A stretch of 28,229 nucleotides of DNA from a virus, in IMG/VR virus record IMGVR_UViG_3300022074_000283, positions 1 through 28,229 of that record, one strand, 5' to 3'. Each line of letters starts with the position of its first letter. Position 1 is the first letter of the stretch. The translations under genes and the position numbers were made by a program. The notes under the pieces are model-generated. The model worked only from the letters and a program-made list of their open reading frames with translations. It was not told the origin of the DNA and ran no database searches. This document shows, in pieces, positions 16,096 through 22,134 of this stretch.

Positions 16096-16554
16096 ATGAG
16101 CAAGATTACTAACCATTTCGCTTCAGGCTTCGATTCAGTGTTCCCACAAGGAGATCGCTCTTCAATATATCTCACAAAGAACATAACTCGTAAGGCTGTT
16201 GAGCAAGCAAAGTGGCTCATCCACTCAAAAGAGAAAGACATCGCAGATCTCGAAGAAGATGGTGTCACTATCGCTGGTGCTGACGAGACAGGCACTGATG
16301 ATACACTTCTCATCTGTCGCAAGTATGGTGCGGTGCGTGGCGCATTGCACTTCGATGACATTGCACTTGACCGTATCGCCGAGCGTATGGACAATCTTAC
16401 CAATGAGATTACATACCTCAACAGCTTCATCGAACAGATGAAGGCAGCCTTCGAGCAATGCACTGGTGATACATTCACAGAGGCTAACAAGCCGCAGAGT
16501 CCAGTATCTTCTAAAAGATCAGCTGAACTCCGCAAAAGATTCAAGGCTGCATAG
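16096..16554 (+). CDS. Hypothetical early protein in its own transcription unit (152 aa)
   Basis: The frame is open further upstream, but the ATG at 16096 has a perfect Shine-Dalgarno (AAAGGAGG, 5 bases), giving 152 aa: MSKITNHFASGFDSVFPQGD. Residues about 33-60 and 95-120 look helical and may form a coiled coil; the C-terminus is basic (SKRSAELRKRFKAA). No known domain is seen. It is preceded by structured leader DNA and followed by two hairpins, the second a strong terminator, so it is probably expressed alone and in quantity. Early host-takeover protein is a reasonable guess, not a demonstrated role. Confidence 0.8.
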   Translation: MSKITNHFASGFDSVFPQGDRSSIYLTKNITRKAVEQAKWLIHSKEKDIADLEEDGVTIAGADETGTDDTLLICRKYGAVRGALHFDDIALDRIAERMDNLTNEITYLNSFIEQMKAAFEQCTGDTFTEANKPQSPVSSKRSAELRKRFKAA

Positions 16555-16562
16555 CAGCCTTG

Positions 16563-16584
16563 GCCTAGCCCTTCGGGGCTAGGC
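16563..16584 (+). terminator. 9-bp stem with UUCG tetraloop after the 152-aa gene
   Basis: GCCTAGCCC and GGGCTAGGC (16576-16584) pair around TTCG. The UUCG loop is an exceptionally stable tetraloop. No strong U-tract follows, so this may be a 3' stabiliser or a weak terminator ahead of the second one. Confidence 0.6.
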
Positions 16585-16613
16585 TACATAACCTTTCGAC
16601 GTTTCTCCCACTC

Positions 16614-16656
16614 GGCTCGCAGATATTCTCCCTTCTGCGAGCCTCTTTTTGTGTTT
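16614..16656 (+). terminator. Strong intrinsic terminator
   Basis: GGCTCGCAGA (16614-16623) and TCTGCGAGCC (16634-16643) form a perfect 10-bp stem with a 10-base loop, followed by TCTTTTTGTGTTT. This is a canonical rho-independent terminator ending the 152-aa unit and separating it from the next early operon. Confidence 0.88.
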
Positions 16657-16741
16657 GAATTGTGCACCCCTTCAATAGAGTAATCGTAACAACAGTGAAG
16701 ATGCGCTGAACGAAATCGAATCATTTTTTATGGAGGCAAAC

Positions 16742-16852
16742 ATGGATTTATTTTGGATCGTATTTATTCTATCAACCATTCTTGGCACAGTAGGCTATGG
16801 CTTCTTTATCTATGAATTATTTGTAGCCATTAAAGATAACTTGAATAAATAG
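16742..16852 (+). CDS. Small single-pass membrane protein (36 aa)
   Basis: A 36-codon gene starting MDLFWIVFILSTILGTVGYG with a strong Shine-Dalgarno (GGAGG, 5 bases). Residues 4-30 are almost wholly hydrophobic, a single transmembrane helix, followed by a short charged tail (KDNLNK). It stands first after the terminator and 51 bases before the DUF932 gene. I found no sure promoter before it; TTGAAT at 16655-16660 with TAGAGT 15 bases on is weak. Early small membrane proteins of phages often act on the host envelope or in superinfection exclusion, but nothing here proves that. Confidence 0.7.
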   Translation: MDLFWIVFILSTILGTVGYGFFIYELFVAIKDNLNK

Positions 16853-16862
16853 CTTTACCTTG

Positions 16863-16875
16863 GTGCAATAATGCA
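16863..16875 (+). promoter_or_regulatory. Extended -10 promoter element GTGCAATAATGCA (first copy)
   Basis: TGC-AATAAT fits an extended -10 (TGn plus TATAAT with one mismatch). The same 13 bases recur before the YqaJ exonuclease gene (20248-20260), and both lie 28 or 20 bases before a strong Shine-Dalgarno and an early gene. TGCA flanks both sides of ATAA, so it may also be an operator. A -35 (TTGAAT, 16841-16846) is at an unusual distance of 20 bases. Confidence 0.6.
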
Positions 16876-16903
16876 CTACATTGTAGATACAAAGGAGGCA
16901 ATC

Positions 16904-17773
16904 ATGAACGATTTATCTACAACAAACTTCGCCATTCAAACTGAAAACGAATGGTCATTTCCAATCGACACATGCAATCTGTATGCTTCATCAATACATA
17001 CAGATGACACACCAGTGCCAGAAAGTATGGCACGTGCGATTGTTCGCACCGATACCAATCAAGTGCTTGGTGTGCATGGTTCTAAATACAAAGCAATCAA
17101 GCACGATGATGTTGTCAACTCAGTGTTCGAGGCTGTTGCTGCATCAGGCATATCGAATGACTATGACCACAAGGTCAATGTCTTTGATAATGGCGCAAAG
17201 ATGCGCGGCATCATCAGGTTCAATGACCTGACAATCGAGCCAGCTGTCGGTGACACCATTGTATTCCAACTTACATTCTTCAACTCATACGATGGCTCAT
17301 GGGCATTTCAGCAGTCAGCTGAAGGGCTGCGATTGATCTGCCTCAATGGTATGGTTAGTCAATACTCTGTCGCAAAGACATGGCAAAAGCACACAGCCAA
17401 CATCAATGTCAAAGCAAGTGCCGGCAAACTACAAGCTGCGCTTGATGGGTTCTTCCAGAGCAAAGAACAATACCTCAACTGGAAGCGTACCCATGTCAGT
17501 GACCAGATGGCAGAGGATTTCTTCAAGCACAAAGTATGCCGCATCAACAACAACACAAGCACATTCAAATGGAATGAGAAGCGGCTTGATGATCTGATGG
17601 TATGCTGGCGTAATGATAGTCAAGCATTGGGTCACAACAAATGGGCGTTGTACAATGCCTTGACCTACTGGTCATCACATACAGAGGATAACAAATCACC
17701 GGCAAACACACAGCGTTTGCGTGAGGGGATTGTATCCAAAGCTATTGCCAAAGGTAACTGGGAGATTGCGTAA
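16904..17773 (+). CDS. DUF932 phage/plasmid-like protein (289 aa)
   Basis: The ATG at 16904 has AAAGGAGG five bases upstream, giving 289 aa; an upstream in-frame ATG overlaps the promoter element and is rejected. The sequence fits the DUF932 family found in plasmids and phages. Markers include AIVRTDTNQVLGVHGSKYK near the N-terminus, the VFDNGAKMRGIIRF strand, FNSYDGSWAFQ and RLICLNGMV. The molecular role is not established to my knowledge, though the family is commonly found near replication and recombination genes. The next gene starts on its stop codon (TAATG). Confidence 0.85.
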   Translation: MNDLSTTNFAIQTENEWSFPIDTCNLYASSIHTDDTPVPESMARAIVRTDTNQVLGVHGSKYKAIKHDDVVNSVFEAVAASGISNDYDHKVNVFDNGAKMRGIIRFNDLTIEPAVGDTIVFQLTFFNSYDGSWAFQQSAEGLRLICLNGMVSQYSVAKTWQKHTANINVKASAGKLQAALDGFFQSKEQYLNWKRTHVSDQMAEDFFKHKVCRINNNTSTFKWNEKRLDDLMVCWRNDSQALGHNKWALYNALTYWSSHTEDNKSPANTQRLREGIVSKAIAKGNWEIA

Positions 17774-18060
17774 TGACTGCACCTAAATTTACTAAACAAC
17801 AGTTTGATTTTGTTGCCGACTTCTTCGGCCCACTCATGCATCATCCAAGTGATATTGTCGAGGCAGCTGAACACCTTGCCAAGACAAATCCAAACTTCAA
17901 GAAAGATTTATTCATGGATCGTGCAACTCAGGCATGGGAGGCTCGTCATCTTGACGAGCAACATGCTGAGATGCAAGACAACGAATCCATGACGAACAGC
18001 AAACTGACAAGCACTTACTTCGAGGATGAAATCAAATGGCTAACCAAGTTTGGGCGATAG
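17773..18060 (+). CDS. Hypothetical early protein (95 aa)
   Basis: A 95-aa acidic protein starting MTAPKFTKQQFDFVADFFGP, coupled by TAATG to the DUF932 gene with GGGAG about 8 bases upstream. Residues 5-50 look helical (KQQFDFVADFFGPLMHHPSD, then IVEAAEHLAKTNPNF). No recognised domain. The coupling suggests it works with, or is made at a fixed ratio to, DUF932. It overlaps the next small gene by 25 bases. Confidence 0.7.
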   Translation: MTAPKFTKQQFDFVADFFGPLMHHPSDIVEAAEHLAKTNPNFKKDLFMDRATQAWEARHLDEQHAEMQDNESMTNSKLTSTYFEDEIKWLTKFGR

Positions 18061-18233
18061 ATATAACAGGCAGCTGTGAACGAAAAATCGAAGTCATTGC
18101 ACATAACGAAGAGCAAGCCAAGGAGTTGGCTTGCGAAATCTTCCAACAACTTTGGGACGAAACAGATACACATAAAAACTTTCGTCTCTTTGAAATGGAT
18201 ATATGGGAGGCAAGCAATGAAACTAAGGTCTGA
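18036..18233 (+). CDS. Hypothetical small early protein (65 aa)
   Basis: A 65-aa protein, MANQVWAIDITGSCERKIEV, in a different frame from its overlapping neighbours (25 bases with the gene before, 17 with the gene after). It has GAGGA about 10 bases before the ATG. The beta-alpha-beta-like pattern (AIDITGS...EVIAHNEEQAKELACEIFQQL) looks like a compact alpha/beta fold of the kind seen in many small phage proteins. I do not recognise the family. Confidence 0.6.
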   Translation: MANQVWAIDITGSCERKIEVIAHNEEQAKELACEIFQQLWDETDTHKNFRLFEMDIWEASNETKV

Positions 18234-18405
18234 AATTCTTGAACTCATACAACTATACAACGCACAGTATGCTGGTGCTTATGCTGGAGATCCTGAAACA
18301 ACCTACGATAAAATACTACAGCGTTGTAATCACAATTTACAAATGGTCGCAGATCATTTTGAATATGCGGATAACACAGAACCGCATGGAGGTAATGATG
18401 AATGA
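18217..18405 (+). CDS. Hypothetical small early protein (62 aa)
   Basis: The frame is open further upstream, but the ATG at 18217 has GGGAGG six bases before it, giving 62 aa: MKLRSEILELIQLYNAQYAG. It is mostly helical and has an acidic end rich in E, D, N and H. It overlaps the 65-aa gene and the DnaA-like gene by a few bases. No domain is recognised. The ribosome binding site makes it very likely real. Confidence 0.65.
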   Translation: MKLRSEILELIQLYNAQYAGAYAGDPETTYDKILQRCNHNLQMVADHFEYADNTEPHGGNDE

Positions 18406-18700
18406 CTACCCAAAACTAAAAGAGATACAACTAGCAGTCAGCAAAGTAACTGGCGTTGGTATGCATGAGCTTATATCAAATCGTAAACAGTCTCGCATAT
18501 ACAATGCACGTTACATGTACTACTTGATGGCATCTGAATGCACGCCAAAGAGTTTCGTACAGATAGGCGATGCTATCTACAAAGATCACACCACAGTTAT
18601 GGTTGGCAAACAAAAAGCCAAGTCAAAACTAGGTGATGTCAACTGGCTTACCCAGCTGAGGCAAGTATGCAACGAATTAGGGTTGCCATTGATTGCATAA
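18398..18700 (+). CDS. Stand-alone DnaA domain IV-like DNA-binding protein (100 aa)
   Basis: The ATG at 18398 (second of two adjacent ATGs) has GGAGG five bases upstream, giving 100 aa. Residues 10-80 match the DNA-binding domain IV of the bacterial initiator DnaA: VSKVTGVGMHELISNRKQSR, a helix with NARYMYYLMASE, then FVQIGDAIY and the signature KDHTTVMVGKQKAK. In DnaA this domain reads the 9-bp DnaA box. The AAA+ ATPase and loader domains are absent. It may mark the phage origin, compete with host DnaA, or repress transcription. The nearest DnaA-box cluster in this window is at 22255-22338. Confidence 0.85.
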   Translation: MNDYPKLKEIQLAVSKVTGVGMHELISNRKQSRIYNARYMYYLMASECTPKSFVQIGDAIYKDHTTVMVGKQKAKSKLGDVNWLTQLRQVCNELGLPLIA

Positions 18701-18720
18701 ATGCAGTATGTTTACTGCAT
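18701..18720 (+). promoter_or_regulatory. Operator-like palindrome ATGCAGTA-TGTT-TACTGCAT
   Basis: Eight-base perfect inverted repeats with a four-base spacer lie exactly at the start of the small HTH gene, directly after the DnaA-like stop codon. Like the two repeated promoter elements it contains TGCA at both sides. It could be an autoregulatory site for one of the two HTH proteins encoded just after. If the HTH gene starts at 18719, the palindrome is wholly upstream of it. Confidence 0.5.
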
Positions 18721-18904
18721 GATTACTTACCTAGACCAACTAATAAAAGCGGCAACAGATAGAAACCTATCTATCATTGCCGCTTTCCGCAAAGCAAATG
18801 TGCCTACCAGCACATACTATCGAACACGTGCTGGTAAGGATTTACGATTGTCAACAGCAAGGAAAGTGATGGATGCAATCACATCCAGTGAAAACCGTAA
18901 ATGA
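18701..18904 (+). CDS. Small HTH DNA-binding protein (67 aa, or 61 aa from 18719)
   Basis: Read from the ATG at 18701 (adjoining TAA of the preceding gene) it has 67 aa. From the ATG at 18719 it has 61, beginning MITYLDQLIKAATDRNLSII. Neither has a good Shine-Dalgarno, so re-initiation after the DnaA-like gene is likely. The part AAFRKANVPTSTYYRTRAG, with the following LRLSTARKVMDAI, looks like the helix-turn-helix of Cro/XRE-type small regulators. The 20-bp palindrome covering its first codons may be its operator. It overlaps the next HTH gene by 32 bases. Confidence 0.65.
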   Translation: MQYVYCMITYLDQLIKAATDRNLSIIAAFRKANVPTSTYYRTRAGKDLRLSTARKVMDAITSSENRK

Positions 18905-19103
18905 TATTTGGACAGATGCCGTAGATAATCTACGAGCTATCCGTAAACAGCGCGGTATTTCACAGGAAGAACTAGCTTTTCTGATGGGTTGTGAACCTTC
19001 TTTTATTCACAAGCTAGAAAGACAAAAGCGATTTCCATCACATCACTTATTGGTAACATGGATACATGCCCTCGAAGCGAAGATCGAAATCAAAACAAAA
19101 TAA
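18873..19103 (+). CDS. XRE/Cro-type HTH transcription regulator (76 aa)
   Basis: A 76-aa protein whose residues about 14-70 form an HTH_3-type domain: NLRAIRKQRGISQEELAFLM, then CEPSFIHKLERQKRFPSH. The spacing QEELAFLMG...SFIHKLE is typical of lambda-repressor-like domains. There is no dimerisation or cleavage domain, so it is Cro-like in size. AAGGAAAG lies near the ATG. It probably controls the early promoters; the palindrome at 18701 and the repeated TGCA-flanked -10 elements are candidate sites. Confidence 0.8.
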   Translation: MQSHPVKTVNDIWTDAVDNLRAIRKQRGISQEELAFLMGCEPSFIHKLERQKRFPSHHLLVTWIHALEAKIEIKTK

Positions 19104-19368
19104 AACTGGTTATGCGGCTGAGTGTCATCACTGCAAAACTGTTACTTCTTACTATGTCATTACAGGTGCTAATAATATTTGGTGTCTGGATTGTTTGGGG
19201 GATCACGGATGGGAACATCTCAGCGCAATAAAGGCAGCTACCATGAAAGATGGTGGGTCAACTGGTTCAAAGAAAACGGTGCCAAAGCGAATCGCCAACC
19301 TCTCTCAGGACAGCTGGGTGGAGACTTTCAAGGTGACATCAAGATCGAAACCAAAGACGGATTTCTGA
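19066..19368 (+). CDS. Possible zinc-ribbon protein overlapping the nuclease gene (up to 100 aa)
   Basis: A frame opened by the ATG at 19066 encodes, between the XRE gene and the nuclease start, CHHC and CLDC separated by 18 residues, a plausible four-cysteine zinc ribbon. A basic N-terminus (MPSKRRSKSKQNKTG) precedes it. The remaining 53 residues or so lie out of frame over the nuclease gene and look non-natural (S/T/K-rich). Either it is a real small gene with a 160-base overlap, or the ribbon is a remnant. It would overlap the XRE gene by 38 bases. There is no strong ribosome binding site. Confidence 0.35.
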   Translation: MPSKRRSKSKQNKTGYAAECHHCKTVTSYYVITGANNIWCLDCLGDHGWEHLSAIKAATMKDGGSTGSKKTVPKRIANLSQDSWVETFKVTSRSKPKTDF

Positions 19369-19544
19369 TTGCTGAATCAAAGTATCAAGCAACAGGCCGA
19401 GGCTTCGGATTACTCACAACAACACATAAGAATCAGCCATCTGATTTGTATCTTCTGAAACAAAAGACCGGGCCGCATTTCATATGTATCGAAGTGAGTA
19501 ATCCTTTAGCAGAAAAAATAGTCGGCTGGATTACTGGGAAGTAA
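19209..19544 (+). CDS. PD-(D/E)XK nuclease, Holliday-junction-resolvase-like (111 aa)
   Basis: Protein of 111 aa from the ATG at 19209. Catalytic pattern: E13 in NKGSYHERWW, D43 in LGGDFQGDI, and E56-x-K58 in LIAESKYQ. This is the order found in archaeal Hjc-type resolvases and related small phage nucleases, where it cuts branched DNA. With the exonuclease, annealase and SSB genes downstream it fits a recombination-based replication scheme. Its last codons (VGWITGK and stop) are part of an intrinsic terminator: the 5' arm of the stem encodes them and the TAA sits in the loop. Confidence 0.8.
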   Translation: MGTSQRNKGSYHERWWVNWFKENGAKANRQPLSGQLGGDFQGDIKIETKDGFLIAESKYQATGRGFGLLTTTHKNQPSDLYLLKQKTGPHFICIEVSNPLAEKIVGWITGK

Positions 19545-19566
19545 AATCCAGCCGACAGTTTTTCTT
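19521..19566 (+). terminator. Strong intrinsic terminator overlapping the nuclease stop codon
   Basis: GTCGGCTGGATT (19521-19532) pairs perfectly with AATCCAGCCGAC (19545-19556), a 12-bp stem with a 12-base loop, followed by AGTTTTTCTT. The loop contains the nuclease TAA (19542-19544), so ribosomes finishing the nuclease will cover the 5' arm. The next gene starts only 37 bases after the stem and no promoter is apparent in between. Confidence 0.88.
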
Positions 19567-19592
19567 CTTACAACCAAGTCATAGGAGGCATT

Positions 19593-19910
19593 ATGACTGA
19601 ATCATACGAACTATACAGAAAAGATTCCCCAAGCACAAGTGTTGAAGCTGCTGAAAGTATTGAACCTAACAGGCTCGAAACTCTTGTGTTAGATGCAATC
19701 CGCACATATCACAGCGGATGTATATCAGATGAAGTAATTCGATACATGGCTGTACATCATGGCATTGACCGATACTCTACAGTCACAGCCAGATACGCTG
19801 CACTCTATCGCAAAGGGCTGATTGATTACACAGGTGAAAAGCGCAAAGGTGATAGCGGCAGAAACCAACGTGTTATGGTTCCGGCTGAAAAACAAGGCAG
19901 ACTTCTTTGA
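19593..19910 (+). CDS. Winged-helix DNA-binding protein (105 aa)
   Basis: A 105-aa protein with a GGAGG ribosome binding site 5 bases before the ATG. Residues 28-95 look like a winged helix: LETLVLDAIRTYHSGCISDE, STVTARYAALYRKGLI, then a wing with GEKRKGDSGRNQRVMVP. Short proteins of this type are common in phage early regions, often as regulators or replication accessories. It is downstream of the strong terminator in the nuclease gene, so its expression depends on read-through or on a promoter I cannot see. It overlaps the next gene as TTGA. Confidence 0.7.
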   Translation: MTESYELYRKDSPSTSVEAAESIEPNRLETLVLDAIRTYHSGCISDEVIRYMAVHHGIDRYSTVTARYAALYRKGLIDYTGEKRKGDSGRNQRVMVPAEKQGRLL

Positions 19911-20224
19911 CAACTCCAGAAGCTAGGCAGCTTTGTTATATCTACAGACAACTGGTTGATGACAAATGGCAAGGCCGCAAAGTCCAATCCTCGTTCAGAT
20001 GGGACATGCGGCAGGAGACATTGGCACAGCAGCTGCTTGATCTTGGCTACACGCTAGAATCATTCAAGCAAGATGCCAATCAGCTGCTCGATTATCGACT
20101 GTCACAAAACAAAGACCCAATCTTTTCCTTGAAGTATTTTGTAACTAGAAAGGAAAAGATGGGTCAACCCATAGATGTGCAAGGCATAGTCAACAAAACC
20201 ATTGCATCACTACGAATGAAATAA
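19907..20224 (+). CDS. Hypothetical early protein, TTG start (105 aa)
   Basis: A 105-aa protein reading MTTPEARQLCYIYRQLVDDK from a TTG that overlaps the preceding stop as TTGA, a variant of the usual ATGA coupling. AAGG lies about 11 bases upstream. It is mostly helical and soluble (VQSSFRWDMRQETLAQQLLD...). No domain is recognised. The four-base overlap and the position between the winged-helix gene and the exonuclease promoter support it as real. A loader or accessory protein for replication is possible but unproven. Confidence 0.65.
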   Translation: MTTPEARQLCYIYRQLVDDKWQGRKVQSSFRWDMRQETLAQQLLDLGYTLESFKQDANQLLDYRLSQNKDPIFSLKYFVTRKEKMGQPIDVQGIVNKTIASLRMK

Positions 20225-20228
20225 CCGT

Positions 20229-20260
20229 TTGTATTTCTTACAATCGTGTGCAATAATGCA
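20229..20260 (+). promoter_or_regulatory. Promoter before the recombination genes (second copy of GTGCAATAATGCA)
   Basis: -35 TTGTAT (20229-20234), spacer 17, extended -10 TGC-AATAAT (20249-20257; five of six in the hexamer). The 13-base block is identical to that before the DUF932 gene. GGAGG follows 10 bases after the block, then the exonuclease ATG. Confidence 0.68.
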
Positions 20261-20280
20261 GTTCATAACAGGAGGCAAAT

Positions 20281-21069
20281 ATGAACAGACAAGGATTCAT
20301 TGGTGGATCTGATCTATACAATATCATGCAAGGCAACTGGCATGATCTGTGGCTAGTCAAGACTGGACGCAAACAGCCAGAAGATTTAAGCCACATATTT
20401 CGTGTGCAGCTGGGGTCATTCACCGAACAGTTCAACATCGATTGGTTCTGTAAAGATACAGGTCACACCATCGAACAGACACAGGTCGAAGTGCAGCGTG
20501 TCATTGGCGGTGTGCCATTCAAAGGCACCATCGATGCTATCGCTCACTCAGAAGAGGGCAAGCAAACTATACTAGAGTGCAAACATACAAGCAGCATGAA
20601 GTCACTTAACGACATGCTTGATTCTTACATGCCGCAGATACAGCTGTACATGACACTGTCACATATTGATAAAGCATACCTGTCAGCAATCTTTGGTAAT
20701 GATATTGGGTACTGTTCTGTAGACTACAGTGAAAGCTGGTTCAAGCCAGTCATCAAACGCTGTCAGAAATTCTGGCAGTGTGTGACTACAGACACAGAAC
20801 CAAGCCATGACATCGATACATGGAAGATTGATTGGTCATCTGTTGCAATCAATAACCTCAAAGCACGTGATGCTAGCAGTGACAATCATTTTATTGCAAT
20901 GGCACATGAGTACATTAACACTGTAGATTCAGCCAAGGCTAATGAATCTGCAAAGAAAGAATTACGCTCACTAATCAGGGATGATGAACGCGAAGTGTTC
21001 TGTGATCTGCTGGCAGTGCGGCGTGACAAGCGCGGCGCATGCCGCATCGTTGTAAACAAGGAGGCATAA
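20281..21069 (+). CDS. YqaJ-type viral recombinase exonuclease (262 aa)
   Basis: A 262-aa PD-(D/E)XK exonuclease of the YqaJ/lambda-Exo type. Motifs: GGSDLYNIM near the N-terminus, E49 in LGSFTEQ, D85 in PFKGTIDAI, E99-x-K101 in ILECKHTS, and YMPQIQLYM with Q119/Q121. It resects 5' ends to leave 3' single strands for the ERF annealase encoded next. It has a strong GGAGG site (5 bases) and its own promoter. The next gene starts one base after its stop, and its Shine-Dalgarno lies inside this gene's final codons. Confidence 0.88.
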   Translation: MNRQGFIGGSDLYNIMQGNWHDLWLVKTGRKQPEDLSHIFRVQLGSFTEQFNIDWFCKDTGHTIEQTQVEVQRVIGGVPFKGTIDAIAHSEEGKQTILECKHTSSMKSLNDMLDSYMPQIQLYMTLSHIDKAYLSAIFGNDIGYCSVDYSESWFKPVIKRCQKFWQCVTTDTEPSHDIDTWKIDWSSVAINNLKARDASSDNHFIAMAHEYINTVDSAKANESAKKELRSLIRDDEREVFCDLLAVRRDKRGACRIVVNKEA

Positions 21070-21070
21070 C

Positions 21071-21538
21071 ATGACAACGAAGAAAGAAAACAAACCACAA
21101 GCCAAGAACATGGCTGAAGCATTGCTTGAGTTCCAGAAGCTGGCAGTATCAGCCAGCAAGGATTCAAAGAACCCACACTTCAAAAGCAGCTATGCTTCGC
21201 TTGAAGCTGTCATAAGTGCGGCTAACGAAGCTACACAGTTTGGCATCTGCTTCACACAAGAGATTGACTTTGAGTTCAATGGTGATGCTGGCATGACGTT
21301 TGTGCGTACCGTACTAATACATGCACCATCTGGTGAGCAACGTACATCACGCACACCCATCAGATCCAAAGACCCAGCTGACCCACAGAAGATGGGCAGC
21401 GGCATTACATATGCCAAGCGGTACGGCTTGCAATCAGCCCTTGGCCTACCATCAGAAGATGATGATGGCAATGAAGCAAGCAAAGCACCAAAGGGTAAAG
21501 TACAACACATCAACCCAAACGATGAAGGAACATGGTAA
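21071..21538 (+). CDS. ERF-family single-strand annealing protein (155 aa)
   Basis: A 155-aa protein with the ERF signature: NPHFKSSYASLEAVISAANE near residue 36 and MGSGITYAKRYGLQSALGLP near residue 115. It anneals complementary single strands produced by the neighbouring exonuclease, which allows recombination-dependent replication or repair. AAGGAGG is about 6 bases upstream, inside the exonuclease gene. The C-terminus (after PSEDDDGNEASK) is a linker-like tail, slightly shorter than usual ERF proteins (about 200 aa). Confidence 0.9.
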   Translation: MTTKKENKPQAKNMAEALLEFQKLAVSASKDSKNPHFKSSYASLEAVISAANEATQFGICFTQEIDFEFNGDAGMTFVRTVLIHAPSGEQRTSRTPIRSKDPADPQKMGSGITYAKRYGLQSALGLPSEDDDGNEASKAPKGKVQHINPNDEGTW

Positions 21539-21933
21539 TGGACTACGATAATACAAATAGGGGTGCGGCTCACGCACCCTTTGAATCACAAAACCTATTG
21601 CTTACTGGCAAGCTAGACAAAGATGGCAACAACAAACAGGTTGCCATCATACAAGACAAAGACCAGCAAGGTCGTGATGTGCTTGTAGTGTTCGAGCGTG
21701 TTGGCGTTATGTATGGCAATGAAGATGCGACTGATGATAACAAGCAGCCGCACTACTCTGGGCCAATAGATGACAACCACCGCATTGCAGGATGGCGTTC
21801 AACAGACAAGAATGGTAAGAAGTATCTATCCCTCAAGAGGGCAGAGAAACAAGGTGGCACACCACCACCAAATGTTTCACGTGAAACAGTAGATACAAAC
21901 CCTACACCAATCGTTGATGATATACCGTTTTAG
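21538..21933 (+). CDS. SSB-like protein with DUF736-like core and DDIPF tip (131 aa)
   Basis: Read from the ATG at 21538, which overlaps the ERF stop (TAATG); an ATG six bases earlier is possible. The core contains GPIDDNHRIAGWRSTDKNGK and KYLSLKRAE, resembling the DUF736 family (SGxI...I.AW...SKNGKKYLSL). The last residues, IVDDIPF, copy the acidic tip of bacterial SSB proteins, which recruits partners such as RecQ, PriA and exonuclease I. Together with exonuclease and annealase this suggests single-strand binding as its role. That is inference from the tip, core and neighbours. Confidence 0.75.
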   Translation: MDYDNTNRGAAHAPFESQNLLLTGKLDKDGNNKQVAIIQDKDQQGRDVLVVFERVGVMYGNEDATDDNKQPHYSGPIDDNHRIAGWRSTDKNGKKYLSLKRAEKQGGTPPPNVSRETVDTNPTPIVDDIPF

Positions 21934-21942
21934 GAGAACAAT

Positions 21943-22134
21943 ATGAGCATACCAACATGGCAGCAGCTTATTGAAGATCTACGCATACCAGAAGTAGAAG
22001 ATAAACTAGATAGACTTGGACGAAAAATTCAAAAGAATAACTACTTCAACATTGGTAAAGGCAAAAAAATATTTTACAAACCAGTATCAATGGCTGAAGT
22101 TAATCGCGTAAGAGGCCGTCTCTATAGCCGTTAG
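21943..22134 (+). CDS. Hypothetical small basic protein (63 aa)
   Basis: A 63-aa protein, MSIPTWQQLIEDLRIPEVED, with GGAGA about 7 bases upstream, last gene of the plus-strand block. Lys/Arg-rich in the middle and at the end (RVRGRLYSR). No domain is recognised. Its end overlaps the end of the convergent endolysin gene by 35 bases, so the two transcripts are complementary at their 3' ends. I see no clear terminator for the early operon after it. Confidence 0.7.
   Translation: MSIPTWQQLIEDLRIPEVEDKLDRLGRKIQKNNYFNIGKGKKIFYKPVSMAEVNRVRGRLYSR

Noticed and set aside
15500-16112. Plus-strand open frames across the divergent region and antisense to the small terminase
   Set aside because: Low-complexity, Cys/Ser/Pro-rich translations without a ribosome binding site; the opposite-strand small terminase is well supported.
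15810-16544. Long minus-strand open frame (244 codons) opposite the 152-aa early gene
   Set aside because: Antisense to a gene with a perfect ribosome binding site; its translation shows no domain and it spans the hairpin region.
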